DNA of 39,565 nt from Melioribacter sp. (GCA_003155655.1 PMDS01000087.1:55516-95080), one strand, 5' to 3'. Positions 7,953 through 16,684 are shown, counted from the stretch's first letter. Numbers and translations: made by a program. The notes: a model not told the origin generated them from the sequence alone.

Positions 7953-8734
7953 GCTATATTAAAAGTTATATTGAAAACTTAAATAAAAACAATAAAAAAG
8001 CTCTTTCTGTTTTCCTTACTTCAGGATTTCCTGATAAAGAAAATTTTATTTCAATTGCAAAAAATATCCTTGATGCCGGGGCGGATATGCTTGAACTTGG
8101 AATTCCTTTCAGTGATCCATTGGCAGACGGTCCTGTAATTCAGGCTTCTTCTAAAATAGCTTTGGATAATGGCGTAAACATCAATACTGTTCTGTCTTAT
8201 GCCGAATCACTTGCAAAATATACTAACAAACCTATCATTCTCATGGGTTATGCAAATCCAATTAAGAAGTATGGTGTTAAAAATTTTCTTAACGATGCCG
8301 GCAGTCTTGGAATAAAAGGTTTGATTGTTCCTGATGTTCCATTAGAAGAATACGATAGTTTTTTTGAAAACATGAACGGGAATTTAGATATTATTCTTCT
8401 TACAACACCAACTTCTTCAAATGAAAGAATAAAATCTATAGATAATACAAGCAAAGGATTTGTTTATTGTGTCAGCGTTACAGGCATTACAGGCATTAAA
8501 AATAATTTCGATAGTGATTCTATTAAAAATTTGGAAAGGTCCTATTCAATTATCGAAAAGAATAAAATGTTAATTGGGTTTGGAATTTCTAAACCTGAAA
8601 ATGTTAAAGAATTTATACCTTATTGTGACGGTGTGATAGTTGGCAGCAGAATAATAAAATCTTTTTTTGATAAAGATAAATTGCCGGATACTTTACAAAT
8701 TGTTAGCAAATTAAATGAAGCATGCAGGTTTTAG
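7949..8734 (+). CDS. trpA: Tryptophan synthase alpha chain
   Basis: Cleaves indole-3-glycerol phosphate to indole and glyceraldehyde 3-phosphate and channels indole to TrpB. The protein is 261 residues. The catalytic pair is visible as Glu49 in [16 protein letters not shown] and Asp60 in the same block. Further family blocks are [27 protein letters not shown] and [11 protein letters not shown] near the phosphate site. It is the last gene of the operon. No convincing hairpin plus T-run follows; the next gene converges from the other strand after only 14 bases. Confidence 0.96.
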   Translation: MSYIKSYIENLNKNNKKALSVFLTSGFPDKENFISIAKNILDAGADMLELGIPFSDPLADGPVIQASSKIALDNGVNINTVLSYAESLAKYTNKPIILMGYANPIKKYGVKNFLNDAGSLGIKGLIVPDVPLEEYDSFFENMNGNLDIILLTTPTSSNERIKSIDNTSKGFVYCVSVTGITGIKNNFDSDSIKNLERSYSIIEKNKMLIGFGISKPENVKEFIPYCDGVIVGSRIIKSFFDKDKLPDTLQIVSKLNEACRF

Positions 8735-8748
8735 AAGGGTATATCCGG

Positions 8749-8970
8749 TTATTCCGAATGATTGGTCTCGTTTTTATCAGATTTCAAATCAATAATCCCG
8801 GAGATAGATAGTGCCGTACCTAAACCTGTCAGCACGGCAAAAAATGTAAGCATGATTAATTTCAATAATGTATTTATATGAGCCAATCCATACAGTGGTA
8901 AAAGTATTAAAGCAAGGGCGCCTAAAACTGCTAATGGCGCCCCTATACCTAACTTTGCTTTTGTTCTCAT
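8749..8970 (-). CDS. Small two-helix membrane protein of unknown function
   Basis: A 73-residue protein with a basic start (MRTKAKLGIG), two hydrophobic helices at about 10-28 and 35-58, and a short hydrophilic tail (DLKSDKNETNHSE). The positive N-terminus and charged tail suggest both ends face the cytoplasm. I recognise no family. It stands alone between the end of trpA (14 bases away, converging) and a 326-base spacer. Codon use is like that of the neighbours and the hydrophobic pattern is regular, which supports a real gene, but the evidence is modest. Confidence 0.55.
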   Translation of the reverse strand: MRTKAKLGIGAPLAVLGALALILLPLYGLAHINTLLKLIMLTFFAVLTGLGTALSISGIIDLKSDKNETNHSE

Positions 8971-9296
8971 TAAGAAAACCTTATTCGTTTATCATATGAT
9001 AATCATTTTAGCCCCGCCGGCTAGTATACTTATACTCTAAATTGCTTCATTCTTTAGACGCAAAATTAAAAAAATAGTTCTATGCTGCTTCAAAATATTT
9101 ATAAAAGGTATAATAAACTGATTGAAGGTAATCTCATTTTTTAAGAAAAGATTATAAATTATAATTTTAAACAGTAGGAAATCGCAAATTACAAGTTGAT
9201 AATATGGCAATAAATTTGTTTAATCTGAGGTTATCTTAATGATCTGTGCAATCAGCGATCTATTCCCCGGCAAACAAGAAAGACAGGGAAAGTTTT
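8971..9296. other. AT-rich intergenic spacer with one repeat copy
   Basis: No gene is visible. The left part (8971-9060) would hold the promoter of the small membrane protein. The right part contains one copy (9222-9266) of an intergenic repeat whose partner lies on the other side of the acetyltransferase gene. Confidence 0.5.
9222..9266 (+). repeat. Intergenic repeat, copy 1 (flanks the acetyltransferase gene)
   Basis: A 45-base stretch beginning AATCTGAGGTTATCTTAAT aligns without gaps to 9896-9940, with roughly three quarters of positions identical, including the cores ATCTTAAT and TCTATT. The two copies are direct repeats about 630 bases apart. Confidence 0.55.
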
Positions 9297-9809
9297 TTAA
9301 TCAAATAACTCTGCAAGCTTTCCAATAGATTCGCCGGTGACACGGAAAACTGTCCATTCGTCCATTGGTTTGGCGCCAAGTTTTTTATAAAATTGGATTG
9401 CCGGTTCATTCCAATCGAGAACGCTCCATTCAATTCTTCCGCAGTCTCTTTCCTGAGCAAGTTTTCCTAAATATGCCAGCAGCAGTTTTCCTATTCCCTT
9501 ACCGCGTAATTCAGGTTTAACAAGGAGATCTTCAAGGTATATTCCCGGTTTTCCAATAAATGTTGAAAAATTATGAAAGAAAAGCGCAAAACCTGCAGGC
9601 TCATTTTTATATTCTGCAATTAATACTTCAGCCATTCGTCTTTTGCTAAATAGATTTTCCTTAAGAAGTTGCTCTGTAACAATAACATCTTCTGTCAGTT
9701 TTTCATATTCAGCCAATCCGCGAATTAAACTTAAGATCAGCGGAACGTCTTCCTCTGATGCAAAACGTATTGTTATATCTTGATTCTTGGTTCTTATCTT
9801 TTCATTCAT
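9297..9809 (-). CDS. GNAT-family N-acetyltransferase, diamine/spermidine acetyltransferase-like
   Basis: Counted from ATG 9809 the protein has 170 residues; a further in-frame ATG at 9866 would add 19 untypical residues, and the 9809 start has GGGAG at a usable distance. It is a single GNAT domain that would transfer acetyl from acetyl-CoA to an amine. The acetyl-CoA-binding motif A is PELRGKGIGKLLL. The signature blocks GLAEYEKL, GIYLEDLLVKPE, EWSVLDWNEPAIQFYKKLGA and MDEWTVFR match the SSAT-like subgroup that acetylates polyamines and related diamines. Substrate cannot be fixed from sequence; thialysine acetyltransferase belongs to the same subgroup. It is a single gene between two copies of an intergenic repeat. 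Confidence 0.85.
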   Translation of the reverse strand: MNEKIRTKNQDITIRFASEEDVPLILSLIRGLAEYEKLTEDVIVTEQLLKENLFSKRRMAEVLIAEYKNEPAGFALFFHNFSTFIGKPGIYLEDLLVKPELRGKGIGKLLLAYLGKLAQERDCGRIEWSVLDWNEPAIQFYKKLGAKPMDEWTVFRVTGESIGKLAELFD

Positions 9810-9895
9810 ATTACTTAATTCACTCCCTTTTCTGCTATTATTAATTCCAATTTTATAATATATCAAAAAGTAAACAGATTATCCGGCAAGCTTCA

Positions 9896-9940
9896 AATCA
9901 GTGGTAATCTTAATTATCAGTGTCATCTGCGTTCTATTAC
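9896..9940 (+). repeat. Intergenic repeat, copy 2
   Basis: A 45-base stretch beginning AATCAGTGGTAATCTTAAT is the direct-repeat partner of 9222-9266. It lies upstream of the acetyltransferase gene and downstream of the his operon. Confidence 0.55.
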
Positions 9941-9990
9941 TTAACAACCTTGAAAAGATTGGGAGTATATTTTAGAAAATCATTCTCCAT

Positions 9991-10033
9991 CCTGCCGGCA
10001 GGCAGGTCTCAATTCGCAATCCGCCACGGCGGA
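9991..10033. repeat. GC-rich palindromes downstream of the his operon
   Basis: Two compact palindromes stand out in AT-rich DNA: CCTGCCGGCAGG at 9991-10002 and TCCGCC-ac-GGCGGA at 10020-10033. The second ends six bases from the hisIE stop codon. Neither is followed by a T-run on the minus strand, so they are not typical intrinsic terminators; they may protect the transcript 3' end or be mobile REP-like sequences. Confidence 0.5.
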
Positions 10034-10038
10034 CAAGT

Positions 10039-10653
10039 TCATTTTACATTGTGTCTTTCCACAAGCTTATTTACAACTTCTTCCAGATTTATATCCTGTT
10101 CAGACAGCATTACAAGCAGGTGATAAATTAAATCGGCGGTTTCGTTTATTATTTCTTTTTTATCCCTGTTCTTTGCAGCTATAACTGTTTCAATAGCTTC
10201 TTCGCCGACTTTTTGAATTATTCTATTGGCGCCTTCCTTGAATAATTTTGTCGTATATGAATTTTCAGGTAAATTTTTCTTTCGTTCGTTAATTAATTCA
10301 TTCAATTGTTTTAGAAAATTTATATTCGTTTTCTCAATATCGAAGCATGAGTAAGCGCCGGTATGACAGGTTGGTCCTTCTGGTTTTGCAATTATTAATA
10401 ATGTATCATTATCACAATCACTTTTTATATCGATAACATTCAAGTAATTGCCCGAAGTTTCACCTTTAATCCAATAAGTTTGTCTAGTTCTGCTGAAGAA
10501 TGTAACGCGTTTTGTCTCTAAAGTCTTTTCATATGCTTCTTTATTCATAAATCCTAACATCAATACCTGGTTTGTATTAAAGTCTATAATAATAGCAGGA
10601 ATCAATCCTCCCAGTTTTTCAAAATTAAGTTCTTCAGTTTTAATCTTAATCAT
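10039..10653 (-). CDS. hisI: Bifunctional phosphoribosyl-AMP cyclohydrolase / phosphoribosyl-ATP pyrophosphatase
   Basis: A HisIE fusion of 204 residues performing steps 2 and 3 of histidine synthesis. The HisI domain (about 1-115) shows MLGFMNKEAYEKTL, FFSRTRQTYWIKGE, the metal ligands in SDCDNDTLL and the zinc cysteines in GPTCHTGAYSCF. The HisE domain (about 118-204) is helical and contains the acidic motif KVGEEAIETVIAA and NETADLIYHLLVML that bind magnesium and pyrophosphate. It is the last gene of the his operon. Unlike the other junctions, it is separated from hisF by 106 bases of duplicated sequence. The start at 10653 has GGAG about 14 bases upstream. Confidence 0.95.
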   Translation of the reverse strand: MIKIKTEELNFEKLGGLIPAIIIDFNTNQVLMLGFMNKEAYEKTLETKRVTFFSRTRQTYWIKGETSGNYLNVIDIKSDCDNDTLLIIAKPEGPTCHTGAYSCFDIEKTNINFLKQLNELINERKKNLPENSYTTKLFKEGANRIIQKVGEEAIETVIAAKNRDKKEIINETADLIYHLLVMLSEQDINLEEVVNKLVERHNVK

Positions 10654-10787
10654 AATCTTACTCTAACTCCATTCGACTTTAGTTAATTCTTCAACTCCTT
10701 TATCTCCAGTTCTTCAATTATTATCTTAATCATAATCTTACTCTTAATCTTACTCTCAATCATAATCTTACTCTAACTCCATTAGAC
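10654..10787 (-). repeat. Partial tandem duplication of the hisF-hisI junction
   Basis: On the minus strand the end of hisF reads AATGGAGTTAGAGTAAGATT followed by ATGATT (10781-10756). The same bases recur at 10673-10648, where they form the bases before and including the hisI start codon. Between the copies a 16-codon frame (ATG 10733 to TAA 10683) begins MIKIIIEELEIKELKN, a decayed version of the HisI start MIKIKTEELNFEKL. The layout is hisF end, false hisI start, second hisF end, true hisI start, i.e. an old tandem duplication of about 100 bases. Confidence 0.75.
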
Positions 10788-11512
10788 CTTAAATATTGCT
10801 TTAAATCCTTTATAGCTAATTCTTCATAATGGAAAAGGCTGGCGGCAAGGCAGGCATCCACACCAACATTAAACGCATCCAGAAAATGTTCTTTAGTTCC
10901 AGCCCCTCCGGACGCTATAACAGGAATTGTCACACTTTCTACAACTTGTTTCAAAAATCTAAGATCATAACCGGCTTTGGTTCCGTCGTGATCCATAGAA
11001 GTTAACAGAATTTCTCCGGCGCCAAGTTCATTAACTTTTTTACACCAGTATAATCCTTCAATTTCAGTCTCTTCCTTTCCCCCTTTTACAAAAATTTTTT
11101 TAATACCATTCACTGCCTTAATATCAATTGCAGCAACTATTGCCTGACTGCCAAACCTATTTGCAGCCTGAGTAATTAAATCCGGATTTTTAACAATTGA
11201 AGAGTTAAGGGATACTTTATCAGCGCCTGCTCTCAATAATGCTTCAATATCATCAAGTTCAGAAATACCTCCTCCAACAGTGAAGGGAATCCTGATAACA
11301 CTTGCAACGTCCTTAACAAGTTCCACCAGGGTTTTTCTTTTTTCTAATGTCGCCGTGATGTCTAAAAAAACAAGCTCGTCTGCTCCTTCGTCGTAATATC
11401 TTTGTGCAAGTTCTACAGCTGAACCTGCATGACGCAGTTCAACGAAATTAATTCCTTTTACAACTTGACCGTCCTTAACATCCAGGCAGGGAATAATTCT
11501 TTTACTTACCAA
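10760..11512 (-). CDS. hisF: Imidazole glycerol phosphate synthase, cyclase subunit
   Basis: The 250-residue barrel uses ammonia from HisH to convert PRFAR to imidazole glycerol phosphate and AICAR. The catalytic aspartates are Asp11 (IIPCLDVKDG) and Asp130 (VAAIDIK), and the phosphate-binding ends TVGGGIS and IASGGAG are intact. The start codon is TTG at 11512; it gives the family-standard N-terminus MVSKRIIPCLD, so I keep it. The gene overlaps hisA by 11 bases. The C-terminus VRVRL lies inside the duplicated junction sequence. Confidence 0.95.
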   Translation of the reverse strand: MVSKRIIPCLDVKDGQVVKGINFVELRHAGSAVELAQRYYDEGADELVFLDITATLEKRKTLVELVKDVASVIRIPFTVGGGISELDDIEALLRAGADKVSLNSSIVKNPDLITQAANRFGSQAIVAAIDIKAVNGIKKIFVKGGKEETEIEGLYWCKKVNELGAGEILLTSMDHDGTKAGYDLRFLKQVVESVTIPVIASGGAGTKEHFLDAFNVGVDACLAASLFHYEELAIKDLKQYLRSNGVRVRL

Positions 11513-12221
11513 ATCTTGAAAGCTCCTTTAGATCTATTTTATTTTCGTAAATTGCCTTACCAACAATTGCAGCACTGCATTTCATGTCATCCAGTTCATT
11601 AAGATCATTCATATCGCGAATACCGCCGGAAGCAATGATGTTTATTTCCGGGAAAAATTCTTTTAGCCCGCGGTAAAGATGCAGATTTGGTCCTTCCATC
11701 ATCCCGTCTTTATCAATATCAGTAATTAAAAAATTATTTAAACCATATCCTTTGCATTGAGTAATTAAAGCGCTTATTTCAAGATTGGAATTCTCACTCC
11801 ATCCTTTTACAATAATTTCTCCTTTTTTAGTATCCGCAGCAATTACAATATTGTCTTTCGAAAATTTTTCAACTATCATTTCAAATTCGGGTCTATTTAC
11901 TAACGGAAGCGACCCCATAACTATTCTGTCAACTTTATTGAAAAATAAATTTGCGGCATCTTCAAATTTTCTTATTCCCCCTCCAAATTCAATCTTAATT
12001 TTTGTTTTATTTTTTATTTCTTCCAAAATTTTTAACGTTGAAATATTTCCCTTCTTGGATCCTGAAAGGTCAACTATATGTACCCATTCAAAGCCGAAGT
12101 CTTCGTAAATTTTAGCTTGATCAAGTGGATGTTCGGAATAGCTTTTTGCTGTTGCGAAATCACCTTTCTTAAGACGGACTACCTTTCCGTCTAAAATATC
12201 AATTGCAGGTATAATTAGCAT
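11502..12221 (-). CDS. hisA: ProFAR isomerase (phosphoribosylformimino-AICAR-P isomerase)
   Basis: A 239-residue TIM barrel paralogous to HisF that isomerises ProFAR to PRFAR, step 4 of the pathway. The N-terminus MLIIPAIDILDGKVVRLKKG carries the catalytic Asp8; the second catalytic Asp is in VIAADTKKG; phosphate-binding segments are EFGGGIRK and IASGGIRD. It overlaps hisH by 7 bases and hisF by 11. No sign that it replaces TrpF: a dedicated trpF is present in the same window. Confidence 0.95.
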   Translation of the reverse strand: MLIIPAIDILDGKVVRLKKGDFATAKSYSEHPLDQAKIYEDFGFEWVHIVDLSGSKKGNISTLKILEEIKNKTKIKIEFGGGIRKFEDAANLFFNKVDRIVMGSLPLVNRPEFEMIVEKFSKDNIVIAADTKKGEIIVKGWSENSNLEISALITQCKGYGLNNFLITDIDKDGMMEGPNLHLYRGLKEFFPEINIIASGGIRDMNDLNELDDMKCSAAIVGKAIYENKIDLKELSRFGK

Positions 12222-12802
12222 TTTTCTATAAAGTTTTTCATTAGTAAAGTTCCGGCCTGACCGGATTTTTCAGGGTGAAATTGTACACCGTAAAAATTAT
12301 CTTTTTCCATTGAGGAGCAAAAATCAATGTCATAGTTACAAACCGAGGTTGCATATTCATTTATGGGTACATAATAAGAATTTGCAAAATAAAAATATTC
12401 ACCTTCCTGTATCCCGTCAAAAAGTTTTGACTGCTTCGTATATTTTAACTGGTTCCAACCCATATGGGGTACTTTTACTTTTGTATCATCAAATTTTTCT
12501 GTTGATCCGGGTAAAATTCCTAAACTTACAACATCTCCTTCCTTGGATTTTTGACAAAACAACTGCATGCCAAGACATATTCCAAGAAGAGGTTTTTTAA
12601 TAATATGCAGCAGGTTAAATAAGTTTGTCATGTGAAGCCGGCGGACTGCATATGCTGCTTCTCCAACACCGGGAAATATTATTTTCTCCGATTTACAAAT
12701 ATCAGATTCACAGTATGTAATCTTATAATCGCAATTTAAATCTTTTAACACGTTTGCCACTGAAGCAGTGTTGCCGGCGCCATAATCAATTAGAGCAATC
12801 AT
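12215..12802 (-). CDS. hisH: Imidazole glycerol phosphate synthase, glutaminase subunit
   Basis: A class I glutamine amidotransferase of 195 residues that feeds ammonia into HisF. The triad is visible as Cys76 in LLGICLGMQ and His176/Glu178 in GVQFHPEKSG. The N-terminus MIALIDYGAGN and the PGVGEA segment (44-49) are typical of HisH rather than TrpG or PabA. The gene sits directly between hisB and hisA, as in many his operons, with 4- and 7-base overlaps. Confidence 0.95.
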   Translation of the reverse strand: MIALIDYGAGNTASVANVLKDLNCDYKITYCESDICKSEKIIFPGVGEAAYAVRRLHMTNLFNLLHIIKKPLLGICLGMQLFCQKSKEGDVVSLGILPGSTEKFDDTKVKVPHMGWNQLKYTKQSKLFDGIQEGEYFYFANSYYVPINEYATSVCNYDIDFCSSMEKDNFYGVQFHPEKSGQAGTLLMKNFIEKC

Positions 12803-13404
12803 ATTACTCCTTTGGTTGAAGGCAGACTGCCTTTATTCCGTGTATCGTATTTCAACGCACTATTAAGCGCCCTGGCAAACGCCTTGAATATTGCTTCTGC
12901 TTTATGATGATCGTTTTCACCTTCAGCTTTTATATGTATGTTAGCACGCATACCTAAAGATAGTCCCCTAAAAAATTCCTTAAAAAGTTCTGTCGGAAAA
13001 TCACCAATCTTTTCCCTTTTGAACTTGCAGGTAAAAGATAAATACGGTCTCCCGCCAAGATCAATTGCACATTGCGCTAATGCGTCATCCATTGGGAGCA
13101 TAAATCCAAAACGCTCAATCGATTTCCTATTTCCTAAGGCATTGCTTATACCTTCACCTAATGCAATTCCAACATCTTCAACAGTATGGTGCTCATCAAT
13201 GTGTAAATCACCTTTAACCGATATTTCCATATTTATATTCGAATGTTTTGCCAATTGTTCAAGCATGTGGTCAAAAAAACCAACTCCGGTTTTTATCTTG
13301 TTTTTACCATTCCCATCAAGATCCAATTTAATTTTTATGTCGGTTTCTTTAGTCTTTCTTCTGTAATCGGCTTTACGTACTATTTTACTTTTTTCTTTGT
13401 TCAT
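12799..13404 (-). CDS. hisB: Imidazoleglycerol-phosphate dehydratase, monofunctional
   Basis: Dehydrates imidazole glycerol phosphate to imidazole acetol phosphate (step 6). The two repeated metal-binding blocks are clear: FFDHMLEQLAKHS with DEHHTVEDVGIALG, and the later NDHHKAEAIFKAFARALN. The MDDALAQCAIDLGGRP segment and the C-terminal STKG are also present. At 201 residues it is only the dehydratase; the N-terminal HAD histidinol-phosphatase domain found in many Bacteroidota HisB proteins is absent. It lies 85 bases after hisC, the widest gap inside this operon apart from the duplicated hisF-hisI spacer. Confidence 0.95.
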   Translation of the reverse strand: MNKEKSKIVRKADYRRKTKETDIKIKLDLDGNGKNKIKTGVGFFDHMLEQLAKHSNINMEISVKGDLHIDEHHTVEDVGIALGEGISNALGNRKSIERFGFMLPMDDALAQCAIDLGGRPYLSFTCKFKREKIGDFPTELFKEFFRGLSLGMRANIHIKAEGENDHHKAEAIFKAFARALNSALKYDTRNKGSLPSTKGVI

Positions 13405-13489
13405 TTAATCTCTGCCTCAAAATTAATATAATACTACCTCTTGTATTATTTGCAAAATCTAAAATAGTAATTATCCATTAATCAAAAAA

Positions 13490-14539
13490 TTATCCTGCTA
13501 ATATATCTTTCAATCCGTTTAGAAATTTAATATTCTCTTCCCTGGTTCCTACAGAAACCCTTAATGAATTTTTTACCTGGCTGCTTCTATCACGAATAAC
13601 AATTCCTATCTCAATTAATTTAGTGTATACTGAAGATGGATTTTCGCACTCAAATAATATGTAATTAGTTTCAGATGGATATACTTTCGTAATTCCCGGC
13701 ATGGAATTTAATTCATCTTTAATAAATTTCCTCTCATTTTTAATGGCTTGTACAAATTTATCTTTCTGCTCATAATTTTTAAGCGCATGTAATATAACCT
13801 CAGATGTTAATTTATTAAGGTTATAAGGCATCTTAATTTTATAGAGGAGATTGATTATTTCTTTTGACGAAGCGCAGAAACCACACCGCACACCAGCCAA
13901 TCCCCATGCCTTTGAAAAAGTCCTTGTTACAATTAGATTTGGAACTCTCCCCACCTTGGCAATCAAAGAATCCTGTGAAGCAAAATCTATATAAGCCTCG
14001 TCTACAAATACAATTCCGTTAAACTTTTCGGCTAACTCCATAATTGATTTTGGTTCTATTAAGTTCCCTGTTGGATTATTAGGCGAGCATATAAATATTA
14101 CTTTAGTATTTGTTGTAATTGCTTTGTAAACCTTTTCAAGATCAATTTGGAAATTATTATTTAAAGGAAGCGATATAGTGGAAACATCATTAATATCACA
14201 GACAACTTTATACATTCCGTAAGTGGGTTCCAAAGTAATTACATTATCAATTTTGGGTTCACAGAATATCCTTATAGTTAAATCGATAATTTCATCCGAA
14301 CCTACTCCTATGAACAAATTTTCTTTTCGCATACTTAAATAAGAAGCAAGTTCTTCCCGCAACTTATTGTGAAACGGATCGGGATAACGGTTCAAGCCAA
14401 TATTCCATTCATCATTTACTACTGGACCAAAACTATTCTCATTTGCATCAAGAAGAATACCTGTTAAATGGTCTTCTCTTGCAGAGGTATACGGCTTAAG
14501 TTGGAGAATGTTTTTCCTTACGATAGATTCAATTTTCAT
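13490..14539 (-). CDS. hisC: Histidinol-phosphate aminotransferase
   Basis: A PLP-dependent class I/II aminotransferase of 349 residues converting imidazole acetol phosphate to histidinol phosphate with glutamate. The substrate and cofactor motifs are LDANENSFG, GVGSDEIID, SPNNPTGN (152-159), VDEAYIDF (179-186) and the PLP lysine Lys210 in TRTFSKAWGLAGVRCG. C-terminal SLRVSVGTREEN supplies the carboxylate-binding arginine. It overlaps hisD by 11 bases. Broad-specificity aromatic aminotransferases look similar, but operon position supports HisC. Confidence 0.95.
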   Translation of the reverse strand: MKIESIVRKNILQLKPYTSAREDHLTGILLDANENSFGPVVNDEWNIGLNRYPDPFHNKLREELASYLSMRKENLFIGVGSDEIIDLTIRIFCEPKIDNVITLEPTYGMYKVVCDINDVSTISLPLNNNFQIDLEKVYKAITTNTKVIFICSPNNPTGNLIEPKSIMELAEKFNGIVFVDEAYIDFASQDSLIAKVGRVPNLIVTRTFSKAWGLAGVRCGFCASSKEIINLLYKIKMPYNLNKLTSEVILHALKNYEQKDKFVQAIKNERKFIKDELNSMPGITKVYPSETNYILFECENPSSVYTKLIEIGIVIRDRSSQVKNSLRVSVGTREENIKFLNGLKDILAG

Positions 14540-15818
14540 TCTTTATCCTGATTTTAATTGCGTTTGCATGTGCGTCCAATTTTTCAAGCGAGGCAAATTC
14601 AATTACCGTTGATGAAATATTATTCAGCCCCTTTCTGCTTACATTTTGGAATGTAATTGTTTTCATAAAGGATTCTACAGAAATCCCGCCCATTGTTTTT
14701 GCGTAACCGTAAGTTGGAAGTGAGTGATTTGTACCTGATGCATAATCTCCGATGCTTTCAGCGGAAAAACTCCCGAGGAAAACAGAGCCTGCATTAACTA
14801 TCTTTTTTATATACTGCTCCGGCTTGTCAACATTAAGTATTAAATGTTCAGGTGCATAGTTGTTACTCATTTCTATTGCTTCATCAATTGATTTTACAAC
14901 TATTATAAATGAATTTTTCAGTGCTCCATCAATAAACTTTCCGCGAGATAAATATTTTTTCTGCTTCTCAATTTCACCAAGTACTTCTTTCGAAAGCTTT
15001 GCGCTTGTTGTAAGCAATATTACCTGTGAATCAACTCCATGTTCTGCCTGTGAGAGCAAATCAGCGGCGATATAAGATTTATTCGCGTTTTCATCTGCAA
15101 TAACTAAAACTTCGCTTGGACCGGCAGGCATATCAATTGCACATCCTTGCGGGTCAATACTTACCAAAGTCTTAGCGGCAGTAACGTATTGATTACCGGG
15201 ACCAAAAATTTTATCTATTTTTTTAATTGATTTATCTCCGTAAGCCATTAAAGCTACTCCCTGGGCTCCTCCAATTTTGTAGAGCTCTTCAATGCAGCAG
15301 ATTTTTGCCGCGAATAATACCGCGGGATTAATTTTGTTTTTAACAGGTGAAAGGGCAGCAACTCTTTTACATCCGGCAATCATTGCAGGTATTCCTAGCA
15401 TAAGCATTGTAGACGGCAATACGGCAGTTCCGCTGGGTATATAAAGACCAACATTTTCAATTGCCCGGTATTCCCTGGAACATTTGATTCCCGGCATTGT
15501 TTTAACTGTATATTCATTCGGGTATTGCCGGACATGAAATTTTTCAATGTTTTTGGCGGCGGTAATAATTGCATTTTTAGATTCACTGCTTAATTGTTTC
15601 TCGGCGTTTTCAAATTCACTTTTCTTTACAAGTAAATCTTTCCCATTAAAACCGTCAAATTTTCTTGAATACTTAAGAGCAGATTTAAGCCCGTTCTTTT
15701 TAACATCAACAACTATTGGCTTCACTATTTTTATGACTTTTTCATTATCAATTGCAGGTCGTGAAAATAGGGTCATTAACTTTGCCTGACTTATTTTTTT
15801 TGTTGAATAAATTTTCAT
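14529..15818 (-). CDS. hisD: Histidinol dehydrogenase
   Basis: Performs the last two oxidations from histidinol to histidine with NAD and zinc. The 429-residue length is standard. Seen in order: LYIPSGTAVLPSTMLMLGIP, KIFGPGNQYVTAAK, IDMPAGPSEVLVIAD, SQAEHGVDSQVILLT with a metal-site region, NYAPEHLIL with the catalytic Glu-His pair, and GDYASGTNHSLPT with the zinc-binding aspartate and histidine near it. It overlaps hisG by four bases (ATGA type) and hisC by 11. Confidence 0.96.
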   Translation of the reverse strand: MKIYSTKKISQAKLMTLFSRPAIDNEKVIKIVKPIVVDVKKNGLKSALKYSRKFDGFNGKDLLVKKSEFENAEKQLSSESKNAIITAAKNIEKFHVRQYPNEYTVKTMPGIKCSREYRAIENVGLYIPSGTAVLPSTMLMLGIPAMIAGCKRVAALSPVKNKINPAVLFAAKICCIEELYKIGGAQGVALMAYGDKSIKKIDKIFGPGNQYVTAAKTLVSIDPQGCAIDMPAGPSEVLVIADENANKSYIAADLLSQAEHGVDSQVILLTTSAKLSKEVLGEIEKQKKYLSRGKFIDGALKNSFIIVVKSIDEAIEMSNNYAPEHLILNVDKPEQYIKKIVNAGSVFLGSFSAESIGDYASGTNHSLPTYGYAKTMGGISVESFMKTITFQNVSRKGLNNISSTVIEFASLEKLDAHANAIKIRIKNEN

Positions 15819-16684
15819 AATATCATATTCTCTATTGGTACAAGTAATAATCCGGATGCGCCTGCTTCATGCAGGTCTTTTTGTATTTCCCAGAACATAT
15901 CAGAAGGAATTACTGCATGTACTGCAAGCATAGATTCATCTGCCAGTGGAAGTATTGTTGGGCTTTTTAATGACGGTAAAACTTCCCTTACACGTTCTAA
16001 AGAATCTTTTGGTACGTTCATCATTAAATACTTTGAGTTCTTTGCATTAAGTGCAGATTCAATTCTTACAATCAGATTTTTTAACTTGGAATATTTATCT
16101 GAATCTTTTTCAATATTTTTATTCCCGATCAGGACTGCTTCCGAATCAAACACTGTCATATACTTTTTCAATTTATTCAATTTTAATGTATTACCTGTTG
16201 ACACTATATCACAAATATAATCTGCAACACCAAGGGAAGGAGCAATCTCAACCGAACCGCTAATTTGAATAATTTTCGCTTGAATTTTATTATCGCGGAA
16301 ATAATTAGCTAGTATCTTAGGATAAGATGTTGCTACCCGCTTTCCGTTAATCTCCTGAATTTCCTTAATATCTTCATTTTCGGGTCCTGCAAGCATCAGT
16401 CTGCATTTGCCAAAGCCAAGTTTTTTAATCATTTCTACATCAGCTTCTTTCTCAATAACTACATCTTCACCAACAATTCCAACGTCTGCTACACCATCCT
16501 GAACATATTCAGGGATATCGTCATCGCGTAGAAATAATAAATCAAGTTCATAATTACGCGTTGTAACAATCAGCCTGTTCGAATAATTTTCAATATCCAG
16601 CCCGCAGGTGCGTAAAAGCTGTAATGATTTTTCGGACAGTCTTCCGCTCTTCTGGATTGCTAATTTCAAATTTCCATTTGCCAT
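15815..16684 (-). CDS. hisG: ATP phosphoribosyltransferase, long form
   Basis: Catalyses the first step of histidine synthesis, ATP plus PRPP to phosphoribosyl-ATP. At 289 residues it is the long form: a catalytic periplasmic-binding-like pair of domains (GVADVGIVGEDVV near 64-76, DYICDIVSTGNTLK with the PRPP-binding loop near 155) and an ACT-like regulatory C-terminus (about 215-289) that binds histidine. HisZ is therefore not needed, and feedback inhibition is expected in addition to attenuation. ATG at 16684 has a strong AAAGGAGC ribosome binding site, placed between the attenuator terminator and the gene. Confidence 0.95.
   Translation of the reverse strand: MANGNLKLAIQKSGRLSEKSLQLLRTCGLDIENYSNRLIVTTRNYELDLLFLRDDDIPEYVQDGVADVGIVGEDVVIEKEADVEMIKKLGFGKCRLMLAGPENEDIKEIQEINGKRVATSYPKILANYFRDNKIQAKIIQISGSVEIAPSLGVADYICDIVSTGNTLKLNKLKKYMTVFDSEAVLIGNKNIEKDSDKYSKLKNLIVRIESALNAKNSKYLMMNVPKDSLERVREVLPSLKSPTILPLADESMLAVHAVIPSDMFWEIQKDLHEAGASGLLLVPIENMIL

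Noticed and set aside
8700-8760. Terminator after trpA
   Set aside because: I could not find a stem of useful length followed by T; only short weak pairings are present.
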